In this document: positions 20,380 to 30,120 of the stretch, piece by piece
How the letters are laid out: each line of letters begins with the position of its first letter
Position numbering within the stretch: position 1 is the first letter of the stretch
Source of the DNA: Tomocerus qinae
Taxonomy: Eukaryota; Arthropoda; Collembola; Entomobryomorpha; Tomoceridae
Direction: 5' to 3'
DNA length: 64,000 nt
Assembly (NCBI GenBank): GCA_020055645.1
Contig: CM034546.1
Span: 72,540,001 to 72,604,000 of the forward strand
Program-made: the position numbers and the translations under genes
Notes under the pieces: generated by a model
The model's input: the letters and a program-made list of their open reading frames with translations, nothing else
Databases searched by the model: none
Told to the model about the DNA's origin: nothing

Positions 20380-20967
20380 TTAACACTTTTTTAAATAGAA
20401 CCTAGAACCTTTAGTGGTTCAGTTGATGTCCTCGGAGGATGTGAAATAGGAGACTGATGATTTCTGTTTGATAGTTTTGCTTTTTATTGCAGAAGGTAGT
20501 TAAGAAAATAGATATAAGTTTTTGTTTAGTAAAGAGTTATAAATAAGTTTACTGACAATTGGTACGTTTATGTCGGAATTAGTTCCCCTTGATTGCGCTT
20601 ATCTTTATCCTTTGTGAACAACTATCCTGGGGAATTTGAGCCCTTAAATTATTTATAGCAATCGCCCGTAGCTATAGATAATTGAGTGATAGTTCTGTAA
20701 ATACGTCAGTAAAGTAAATAACAATTTTGTTTGTGACGTAAGCACAATTTTAGAAGAAAGTTAAGATACGAAATTCAGAAATGTTGGTGAATAATCTTCA
20801 TTTAAAACTCCAAGGTTATAACAATTTGGATCAGGTACCTCTTTGAACCAGTGTTAATTTGTATTACAAAATAGCATAGAGAATTGAAGTTCTATTTTAG
20901 TCCATCAATTATTTATTAAATCATTAATTTTCAAAACATATTTTGCAAAATAGCAAATCAATGTACA
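20380..20967. other. intergenic between P450 3' end and Gly-rich gene
   Basis: No gene seen. On the minus strand CTTATTTATAAC at about 20536-20547 could be a TATA box for the Gly-rich gene, but it is about 160 bp above the ATG. Confidence 0.3.
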
Positions 20968-20973
20968 TTTATT
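20968..20973 (-). terminator. polyadenylation signal AATAAA for the P450 gene
   Basis: AATAAA on the minus strand about 31 nt beyond the P450 stop codon; right distance and sequence for 3' end formation. Confidence 0.55.
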
Positions 20974-21003
20974 TAAATGCATTGTTATTATTTCGCCAAT
21001 AGA

Positions 21004-23632
21004 CTAAATTTGGTTTGCATTTCTCTCTCGAATAAGAATTTTAGATGTGTGGGACCGTAAAACGGCAGCCTTCATCGGATCGAGACAAGGAGGAGGAGCA
21101 TTTAAGTCTCTTTCAAAGTAAAAATTCTGCAACAATCCTGCAATGAATAGGAAAAGTTCGTCCCTCGCCAATGACTCTCCGGGGCAGATTCGCTTTCCTT
21201 TACAGAAAACATTAATATTAAATAATAAACTCTAATAGTCGTTCAAATTACAAGAGTTTACTGTGTAACGGTAAATCAATGACGTCAATGAGTATATTAA
21301 AATACCTAAAGATAAATTACATTACTTTCGTACTTTAACTATAACAATAAAACATTTATGTACCGGTTGAAAATACGTAGACTTGTGCACCCTTCGTGTT
21401 TTGGAGAAACCTTTCCGGACGAAAGTTCTGTGGGTCTCCCCAAAGCTCTGTACTGTGATGTACTTCCCAGAAGTTCCCAAAGACAATACAATCCTTAGGC
21501 AATGTATAGCCATAAAAATCCATTTCCTCAGAAGTAGAATGAAAAATAGACAACGCTCCAATCGTCACCATTCTAAGAACTTCATTTATAAATGCTTCCA
21601 AGTAAGGCATCCTGTATAAAATTATAAAGCAATGTACATGCATACCTTTTGGAATATAACACCCACAATAAATAGTAATCATAAAACATAACTCAAAATA
21701 TTGCCAATTCGTTTTAATGCCCATTAAATATAACGGGAAATCGATACCATTTCATTGAGAATGGTTATTATAGTGTTTATCCTTAATTAACTGATTACAC
21801 TTTGTAGACTGTTAGATTTCGGCTAACTAGCTACCAAAGCCTCAAATATATTATAAATTTCTACGGGACAATTTTTTTTATTTAATTATAATATCCAACT
21901 TATTACAACAGTTATTAACGCTTTGGTTTATTTAGTACCCACCTCGGTCGATCAGAAACTGATGGAAGACGATTACTCCCAACAACTCTGTCCAGTTCTT
22001 GATGGATTTTTTCTTGAACTTCGGGATACATAACAAGGTATAAAATTCCCCAAGTTAGATTGCTACTCGCCGTTTCTCCTCCAGCCACGAATAGATCAAG
22101 TAGAACAATTAATAAAGATTTCTCTAATTAGAAAAACATCAATATTAAATTCAATCCAATATTATTTAATAAGAAGACGAATATTCTTTGAAATTTAACT
22201 TACCGCCATTGTCTTCAAAAAAACTAGATTTAGTATTTCCGGTATCTCTAATTTTTTTGAGATACAAGTCAATAAAATCTTTTGGGTTTTCTGGATCGAA
22301 TTCTTTCCTATGTTCCTCAATATATTTTCTTAGCACAGGAAATATTGCTTTGAAGCTGGATAAGAATTGGTCCCAACCAGAGAGCTTTGGAGCCAGATTT
22401 GTCAGCCAGGGCATGAAGAATAATATCATTGGTTTAAAACTGTCAGAGTCCAGTGACCTAAGTATATTTTTACATTTTCAGAAACATCATGACAGATAAT
22501 TAATTAATGGTGTACATTATTTGCGAAAAACTAAATCATTTTAAGTGATATATTTAAAATTCTATAAATAAATCTCGAACCGGAATCTCACAACATTGCC
22601 AGTCATTTCGATGAGTTTCTTCAGTTCAGGATCATCGTAATCAAAACGGCTGCCCGCAATGATGTGCCATAGAGTATTTATAATTGCAACATGAAAATGG
22701 TGATTGACTGAAGTAGGTTGATTAATATCTTTTCTAGATGATACAGTAATAAAAGCGTAGTAAGTAACCTGTATTGGTTCTTAGTCCATTATATGTTTAG
22801 GGATTAGACAATTTCTGAATGCAGAATAGTCATTACTGTTTTAAGCCGGAATATAATTTTAACTAAATATATAAATCAAGAGTCCGATTAAATGTTAACA
22901 CACTTGAGCTGTTTGGTTAATTCAATAACTTCATCCAAGACAGCCTTTTCCATTCTACTAGTTCCGAATCCAAGACTCTTAAAAGCACTAATGGAGAATT
23001 TTCTTTGTTCTGCCCATTCGTCTCCCGAACCAAAGATCAAGCCTTGAATTTTAAATAAATTATTTAAATAGTTACTTAAATATTTTATACTCGTTGTCGT
23101 TGTGTTAAATACCTTTTCTATGTCCCCAGCTTCTCTCCAGAAATGGTCGCAAAGGCGGTCGAGCAGAAATTCTGTCATCTTTGAAAGCCTCTTTGATAAG
23201 ATTCAAGTCACTCAAAACTACAGCGCTATTCAAAAGAATTAGGATGAGAATATTTAATATGGTTAATAAATGTAGATGATGTAGTCAAGTAAATAGTTTA
23301 GTTTATATGTTACGGATAATTTCCACAGTAAATGCCGAATATCTTCCCGTATTTTTTAATGAGTCTTCTAAGGCCTTGATGTGGCGGGTTGCCAAAATAT
23401 GGAAGACCTCCTAAGATTGGCAAACGAAGTGGCCCTTTAAGAAAATAATAACCATTCAGTATCCAAATTATTTTTTTGAAATGGAATTATTTACGAAAGT
23501 ATCTTTCAACAAAACTTTGCTAATTTGATCGTTTAACTAACCAGGAGGAAAGTTTTTAGGTTTACTATTTATGAAATACCACAATCCTACAAGAGCAATA
23601 GCTACGAAAGAGAGAAAAATATTTGCAATCAT
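21004..23632 (-). CDS. cytochrome P450, CYP2-clan, complete
   Basis: Nine exons (minus): 23632-23542, 23434-23314, 23225-23113, 23042-22902, 22728-22581, 22457-22204, 22123-21943, 21611-21364, 21197-21004. They add up to 1491 nt (496 aa), all in phase. Microsomal haem monooxygenase: N-terminal membrane anchor (IANIFLSFVAIALVGLWYF), proline hinge (PKNFPPG), I-helix oxygen motif AGGETAS, ExxR in NEVLRMV, FRPERF, and haem loop FSTGKRICPGES with the axial Cys. RPPLRPFLER and the exon pattern fit the CYP2 clan. The loop between PERF and the haem motif is about 5 residues shorter than usual. The exon 5 donor (CCG|GTTCGAG) is weak but needed for the frame. Likely ER-bound oxidation of small lipophilic compounds; substrate unknown. 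Confidence 0.9.
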
Positions 23633-24346
23633 GATTTTCAAGCTTAAGCAAAAATAAATAAACGTAAGAAGCTTGTAAGTAAACTTCACATGCTATAAAA
23701 TTTAGCAATTTACAATAACAAATGAGGCAGAAATAGCAGATATATGAGTTCAGTATCGAAAAGTGAAGATAAGATAAAAACTTCCTATGTTCAAGTTCAA
23801 TGAGCACATCGTTTGGTTTCTCATTCAGATTACTCGATATATTCAGATAAATCGATGCAAGATAAGAAGGGAATGTCAATTCTTGTAAAAATTAACACAC
23901 ATGTACTTATGTTGCGATATTTATTAACATTTATGCTTAGAAATTGCCAATAATAATTATAACTATTACTTATAACTATAACACTAAAATGTCTTATATG
24001 AAGTGATTTGAATTTAAGTATTGAGTGTTATGATAAAAAATCAATGTCCGTGAAAAGTGAAACTTGTTGACAGTTTTTAACCATCAGTTTCATTTATTAA
24101 TAGTCAATTCAATTACGAAAACAATCATTGACAGCTTTAATAACAAGTTGGCGGAAATTCTTACATTAAATTAAAGTAATGAATTATCGCCACAGCTTGG
24201 GAAAAGTTTATTTCTAGAATAACATTGATGGTTTCAATCCCATTTAGGATATTCTGGATGTTTGGCAATTCTGTGCAAAATCAATGTTTAAATAAAATAT
24301 TGTTGATATAAATTGTTAAAATATCTGTATCGTAAATTGTTAAAGG
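23633..24346. other. intergenic between P450 and the cullin fold-back
   Basis: AT-rich P450 promoter region; no convincing TATA box on the minus strand. No coding pattern. Confidence 0.4.
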
Positions 24347-24703
24347 GAGTTTAATATGAAGTGGTCAAATGGATCTTTCAAATGCAGCAGATTCAGAAGG
24401 AATGTAATGGCGTCCGTGTCTTCATCTTCTGAAAGTAATGCCTTTCCCTGTCGACGAAAGTATTTACTGATGCAGTCTGTCATTGTCTTGGGACCATCTA
24501 GGACATTATAGTTTGTACATACAACCCAAGTCTTCTGTTTTCTGCTATTTCAGCATATCAACAACACTTTTCTATTTTGATGATATACTTTTCTTTTTAA
24601 ATAATTCCTCCTCAACAACTTCTACTATCCGTTGCTTCGTAGATTCATCGAGATAAAGCTTTGCTCACTCAGCCTCTTCATTGATTCGCATTTCTACTTT
24701 TTA
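24344..24703 (-). pseudogene. cullin-3 pseudogene fragment, left arm
   Basis: On the minus strand it reads YLDESTKQRIVEVVEEELFK, then VVDMLK, QKTEDLGCMYKL, MTDCISKYFRRQGKALLSED and LLHLKDPFDHFILNS. This tracks human CUL3 (YLHESTEEPI..VVEQELIEK, GKTEDLACMYKLFSRV, SYLREQGKALVSE, LLDLKSRFDRFLLESF) without introns over about 110 residues, which suggests a processed copy. Broken by stops after NEEAE, ISSK, DMLK and YKL and by a frame change after the CMYKL block. Cullin-3 is the scaffold of BTB-type ubiquitin ligases; this piece is not functional protein. Confidence 0.8.
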
Positions 24704-24951
24704 CACTTTTTTAATGAACACAGTCCTTCAGTGTATCTTAAAAACGTAGAAACGCGAATCAATGAAGAGGCTGAGATGTACAAACTATTGTCCTAGATGG
24801 TCACAAGACAATGGCAGTCTGCATCAGTAAATACTTTCGTAAACAGGGAAAGGCATTACTTTCAGAAGATGAGGACACGAACACCATTACATTCCTTCAG
24901 AATCTGCTGCATTTGAAAGATCCATTTGACCACTTCATATTAAACTCCTTC
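24347..24951. repeat. long inverted repeat of cullin-3-derived sequence
   Basis: Outer arms 24347-24521 and 24777-24951 (175 bp each) are reverse complements at about 94% by eye. Inner arms 24671-24703 and 24741-24774 also pair (about 90%). The loop is only about 37 nt, and 24522-24670 has no partner on the right. A transcript would fold into a stem of about 210 bp with one 149-nt bulge. Both arms read as cullin-3 in their own direction. Confidence 0.88.
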
Positions 24952-25010
24952 AATATGATAAGATATTCAAACAAATGATAGCCTCAGCTTATGAATACGT
25001 TTTAAAGCCG
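24741..25010 (+). pseudogene. cullin-3 pseudogene fragment, right arm
   Basis: On the plus strand: RINEEAEMYKLLS, then MADCISKYFRKQGKALLSED, FLQNLLHLKDPFDHFILNSF and, after a frame change near 24953, YDKIFKQMIASAYEYVLKPK and a stop. It lacks the 149-nt block present in the left arm and extends about 55 bp further at the 3' side. Its end overlaps, antisense, the last codons of the aldo-keto reductase (25002-25010). Confidence 0.8.
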
Positions 25011-26511
25011 AAATAACTGCCATAATAATATTATATTAATGTACCCTGGTAGAAAAACCGTGAAATCAAAAGAGCGTCCTTCTGAACCTCTATCAAGAGC
25101 TTCAAGTGCTTGCATCTGATGAATAAATAATGATACAAACATAATTTTAAATGTTTTCATCAATGAAGTGTTCAGATGATAATAATTGAAGACATAATTT
25201 TGTAAACATTTAATTTTTTGTGGCACAATATTAAAGAATGGCTGATAACCTGAATATTTTGTTTAAGCCTGGTTGCATTTGTGCTTTTTGGAATTACAGC
25301 AATCCCTTGTTGGACCAAGAAACGAAGCAAGACTTGTGCTGCTGTCTTGCCGTATCTCGAAGCAATTCCTAGTACGACTGGATCGTTAAGCATGTTTATT
25401 TTTGGCTCCCATTCCCTAAAATTATCCTGGAATCTTTTAACTAGCAAATATTTTAAATTTTAATTTAAAAAATGTCTTACAGCCCCACGCGTTTAAAAAA
25501 TTCTCCCCGACCAAGTGAAGCCAAAGGTGAGTAGGCACAGATACTTATGTCATATTTGGTGCAAATGGCCCGTAAAGATTTTTGTTGCAAATAAGCATGA
25601 AGTTCAACCTAAATTTTAACACATCATTTCACATTTTTGTTAATTAAATCAAATTTTGATATATATGATTGATTACCTGTAAATTTGACGGAGGGATCTT
25701 TGCAACTTTGACAATTCGTTCAATTTGTCTCTCGTCAAAATTTGATATGCCAATTGATTTGGCTTTTCCTAAGCTCACTTGTTTTTCCATCGATTTCCAT
25801 ACACCTTCCAAATTGGTAGCATAATCTATCACAACCTGACCATCTTTGATTGGGACTAGATCATCATCGCTTTTAGAGTCAAGACCAAATGGGACGTGGA
25901 TCAGATACAAGTCAACATAATCAAGTTGCAGATTCTCAAGAGATTTGTTCAAGAAATGGCTGACTTTACTTGGGACGATACCTGAAATTGCAAAAGTGAA
26001 GAATTCATCACCTTAACGAAATATTAACAGATTACAAATAAAAAACGTGTTTTAGAAAAACTAACCACATATTGGAAGCTGCACCAGATATTTCAAGAAA
26101 TAAAAAATTTACAATTAGCATTTACTTAAATTTCAGTTTTACAGTCATTTCTGATTAAAATTTTTATAAATGAAACTGACCTTTGTCACGATAAATAACT
26201 CTTCTCTTTTAATTTTACCAGAACTTATCCATTTTTTCAACACTTTTCCAAGGATGGCTTCATTCATGTAAATAAAAGCAGTGTCGAAGTGTCGGTAGCC
26301 AGCACTCAAAGCAGCATCAACAGCTTGAACTAACTCTTCTTCGTTGTCAGCAAGCCATGTCCCTTATCAAATATTTTTGTTATGAATATTTAACTTGTTC
26401 CAATCCAATTTCTATTTTTAAAATCATTTCAATAGGTGACTTATATTTATACAACTTACCTAATCCCACTAGAGGCATTTTGCTGCCATTTGGAAGAGTT
26501 TTATGCTCCAT
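25002..26511 (-). CDS. aldo-keto reductase, altered C-terminus
   Basis: Seven exons (minus): 26511-26460, 26362-26181, 26078-26066 (13 nt), 25981-25677, 25608-25481, 25415-25250, 25115-25002; 960 nt, 319 aa, close to the family length of about 315-325. NADPH-dependent carbonyl reductase of the cytosolic (alpha/beta)8 barrel family. The catalytic tetrad is visible: D and Y in GYRHFDTAFIY, K in IVTKLP, H in LYLIHVP. Other signatures: LDYVDLYLIHVP, SIGISNFDE, AYSPLASLG and the NADP-binding IPKSTNATRLKQNIQ. The usual (V/I)FDFxLT strand after NIQ is missing; exon 7 resumes at MQALEALDRGSEGRSFDF, then ends in an unusual hydrophobic tail (YINIILLWQLFRL) whose last codons lie in the cullin fragment. 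The enzyme may be active with a changed tail, or decaying. Confidence 0.82.
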
Positions 26512-26927
26512 TTTTTGGTAAATTATTTCCTTCTCCAAAAAATTTTGTCCTTATTTTGAAAAGTTAAGCAAATCAGTCTCATTTACTTGACGCTTGATTT
26601 AATGATATTATCGAGACTGCTCTTCCTAGGGCGCATTTACATTTCATAAGCGACAAACCGTAATCTGGTTACCTAAATATAACGCTAATATAATTACAGA
26701 TAAGGCATGAGGCAATTGCCCAACAATATATGAATGTCATAAAGGTGTACATTTTATTGTATATTATTTATGTAGGTATGTACTATGTTGAATCAATCCG
26801 ATAAGATAAAGCAATATGAAAATCATTGATGTTACATAATATTCGTGTAGGAGTGATATAAATAAATATGATTTGGCGTACAAAGTCTAAATGGGAGAAA
26901 AGATTGACAAAAGCTTTTTATAACCGA
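26512..26927. other. promoter side of the aldo-keto reductase
   Basis: AT-rich with no gene; no TATA box recognised. Confidence 0.35.
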
Positions 26928-28299
26928 CTAGCCGGTCACAGGGCCCAGGCCCTGTTATAAATAAATCTAGTGTGTATTCCGGGGCAATATTGTAAGATGG
27001 ATAGAATGTATTTCAGAAACTTATTTCCCTCACCCACCTGGTGCGTGAGGGGAAGCAGTTTATTTGCTTGGTCGGATAAAACCGAATAACACTTGGTAGC
27101 ATAGACGTAAGTTGTAGGTAAACATCCCATCCAATGCAAAAGATGGAACACCCAACCCCATCCATTCCATCATCACCAAACCCCAAGAAAAGATCAACAT
27201 CTTATCCAGCCCACCACCAATATTCAAATAAAGTAATCTATCTAATATAGCCCATCCCCAGTTTCCAAATAAAGTACCACTACAGCCATCACCAACACAT
27301 CCCTTTCAGCCAATTCATACACCTGGATGGGGATGTTGGGTATAATGGATGGGATGCTTACATCTAAGCTTGGCAGTATGCATAATGGTGAGTCAGAGTA
27401 ACGTAGACGTAACATTATACCCCAAGTCAAAAATGTGACCATAATGGGTGACCAGAGTAAGTACCGATAGTCACAATAAAATTCCAACACAAAAATATTG
27501 GCCCTTGGTCGTAATACGCTGAAGTTTTAGAAAATTTTGTTATTTTGATTTGGAATAACTAATTACATATATTACCGTTGTATAGTGTCAATGCAAGGAA
27601 AATGTCAACTTCCATGACATTCATGACTATGACCTACGAAAATGGAATCACATTAAAGAAATATTCTATATTCATAAATATTCACCCACCTAAACTTTTT
27701 AAGGGCTACTTATACTCTTCCTAATCCTAATCCTATCATCATCACGATTTGTGACGTCATATTAGAAGTCATAATTTTATGATAACAAATCTCTATATAT
27801 AACACATAAGTGGCAGATTCAAAACGTACACATTTGAAACAAAAAAAATTGTTTACCACTTCATCTCGCTCTGATTATTTTCTATTTAAGAATGGATTTA
27901 GCTTTTCTATTTAAGACGTATAACATTTTTAATTTAACCTCCTATTAGCTTAAAACCATTTGCAAATTGAAAAAAATATAGTTTTAATGTGAATAGCCAA
28001 ATTTTAAACTTTCCTGCGTATAAAATAAGGTCACGGCACGGTATATTAAATTGAAAGAAAGAGTATCAACTACCAAGTCTCACAACAGTGACTTTCATAA
28101 TTTTATCACCGCGCAAGCGTGTATGCATAAAACCAAGTTCTATCTGGATGGAATTTAGCATCTTTTGCAAATAAATCAAACTGTGTTGTTAATACATTTT
28201 GAAATAACGGTACGGTGGCCGAGTAATAGCATTCATAACATTACAACATCCGTACACACATACATACAACATACATTTCGATGACGTTTATATTATAGA
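26928..28299 (-). mobile_element. non-autonomous Helitron, both ends present
   Basis: Minus-strand 5' end is TCTATAATATAAACG after host A (28300), matching the known Helitron start TCTATAxTATAAA. The 3' end carries the hairpin ACAGGGCCTGGGCCCTGT, spacer GACCGG and CTAG (26931-26928) followed by host T. Length 1372 bp. Contains a (TGTA)n run near the 5' end, blocks shared with the element ending at 7910, and an internal inverted pair around 27120 and 27345 (CATCCCATCCA / TGGATGGGATG). No replicase. Ends 45 bp before the gypsy insertion. Confidence 0.85.
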
Positions 28300-28343
28300 T
28301 ACCTTACTATAAATAATTGATAATATAAGATAGATAAACGTAT

Positions 28344-28680
28344 TGTCACGAATCCCAATTCGTTTCCTAGGCTTTCCAAACTTGTTTGGAGAATGTTGGA
28401 ATATTCCAATAGCCTAGCCAATGACAAAGTAGGAAATCTTTGAGGAGGAGGAGCACCTTCAAATAAATAGAGTTGTCCGAGGGCCCTTTGCCCTCAGAAG
28501 TAATTTGCTTCTCCCCCTGCTCCCGTTCCGGAGACAGGCTCTCTCTACATCTGAGACTCTTGTAGTTCTCTATCTAAAAACAACTAGCCTATTTATTGGC
28601 ACCTTGCACCGCATTCATTGCATTGCTAAAATCATCAGTAGTTTAGTTGCCGTGCCAAGGGAACCCGGGACACACACATT
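28344..28680 (+). repeat. 5' LTR of gypsy copy 1
   Basis: Starts TGTCACGAATCCCAATTCG and is collinear with the 337-bp LTRs at 35201 and 42027 for most of its length; the exact 3' border is less clear than in copy 2. Confidence 0.75.
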
Positions 28681-28800
28681 TTTGTGTTAGGTATAGCCGT
28701 TCCGTTATACCGAGTACTGTGGGAAAATAAATTCTACGGTACTTTGAATAAAAATTCGGTGTTTTCATTGCACTACTACTGAAAAATTTTACTAGCTACA

Positions 28801-30120
28801 ATGCCAAAGCCCCGTGGAGCTGTTGCTGTGGGGAGGGGGAGAAGACCAGTAACTCGAAAAGAAAAACTACGATTAGATGCCCGCACGCCCGAGGAAGTTG
28901 AAACCGAGGAAGCAGTACTAAAAGAGTTCCTGAATGTCAATAAAAGCAAAAGTACTGCTGCTGCCGAAGCCGAAAAAGTTGTTAGCGACGAAGAGGAGTG
29001 GGAAGATTGCCCCGAAATGCCAGACATTGCTGAACGACTAAGCAAATTACTGAAAACTACTACTGAAAAGAACCAGCCTGAAAAGACAACTGCTGTATCG
29101 CCGGAATGTTCAGTTTCTCTAGCTGAAAAATCAACAGTAAATGAAAAATCAGTGAAGCTGATAATCCCGATCCCAGAATTTATTGGATTTCAAGATAAAA
29201 AGACTCCAAACGATTATCTGAAGGAACTGGAATTATTCAGTAACATTCATAAACTTTCTGAAAAATCGCTGCTTGCCAAGTATATCCCAGCCGGATTAAA
29301 AGACAAAGCTAAGAATTGGTTCACTTTCAAATTGGCCAGAGGAGGGTGCTCAACATTATCACAATTTAAAACCGAATTTAAGAAACAGTTTGAAGCTACC
29401 GGGTACCATGAAAGGTTGCTACGGCAACTCAACGACCGCTATCAAGGACTGGATGAGCCCTTATCGGAGTTTATCATGTCAATATATGGATTTCATGAAA
29501 TGTTGTATGGTACTGTGATAGATGCTGACGTAATAAAACGGATACTCAAACAAATGCATCCTGACTATCAAAGATATTTACATGGACAAACTTTTGATAC
29601 CATTGAAAAATTGATGGAAGCTGCATACGAAGCCCAAGAAAGTCTAATGAATTTGCGAATGTATAAACCACCACCCCCAGCTAGTACCACCTTGGAACCC
29701 AGCTTAGGATGGCAGTCCAGTATCCGAACAAATAGCGGAATTTATACCACTGATAAAGATACCAGCAACAGTGTTCATGAAGCTTCTTTGGATGCTTTCT
29801 CTCACCATCATGGCTTAAATAAAAATACATATAGGGAGCACCCACCTACTATGCGACAAGAAAATTACCACACTCAGCAGCAGAACCCAAATGTGCAAAG
29901 CAGCAACAACCTGCCCCAGAAATTCAATGAATATAGTGGATCTCGTAATGCGAAACCAAACTATTACCAAAATCAGCCTCGCTATTACAATAATTCAAAT
30001 GGCCCATATGGAACACAAAACCAGGCATCGGGTAGAAATTATTCCCAAAAAGAATGGCAGAATCAAACTCCAAATTTCAACGGTTCGGGAAACGGGAACC
30101 GCGGGGGGCGTCAACAATAG
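28801..30120 (+). CDS. gypsy copy 1 gag
   Basis: Fossil part, open for 439 aa. Basic start (MPKPRGAVAVGRGRR), acidic linker, a retrotransposon capsid-type domain at about residues 130-280 (DYLKELELFSNIHKL, KDKAKNWFTFKLARGG), and an Asn/Gln/Gly-rich tail ending GNRGGRQQ in place of a zinc knuckle. Its last 67 nt overlap the start of pol, which is in the -1 frame, as expected for a family using -1 frameshifting. Confidence 0.85.
   Translation: MPKPRGAVAVGRGRRPVTRKEKLRLDARTPEEVETEEAVLKEFLNVNKSKSTAAAEAEKVVSDEEEWEDCPEMPDIAERLSKLLKTTTEKNQPEKTTAVSPECSVSLAEKSTVNEKSVKLIIPIPEFIGFQDKKTPNDYLKELELFSNIHKLSEKSLLAKYIPAGLKDKAKNWFTFKLARGGCSTLSQFKTEFKKQFEATGYHERLLRQLNDRYQGLDEPLSEFIMSIYGFHEMLYGTVIDADVIKRILKQMHPDYQRYLHGQTFDTIEKLMEAAYEAQESLMNLRMYKPPPPASTTLEPSLGWQSSIRTNSGIYTTDKDTSNSVHEASLDAFSHHHGLNKNTYREHPPTMRQENYHTQQQNPNVQSSNNLPQKFNEYSGSRNAKPNYYQNQPRYYNNSNGPYGTQNQASGRNYSQKEWQNQTPNFNGSGNGNRGGRQQ

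Noticed and set aside
21322-21619. Short ORFs on both strands within the P450 exon 8 region
   Set aside because: Alternative frames of a well-supported exon.
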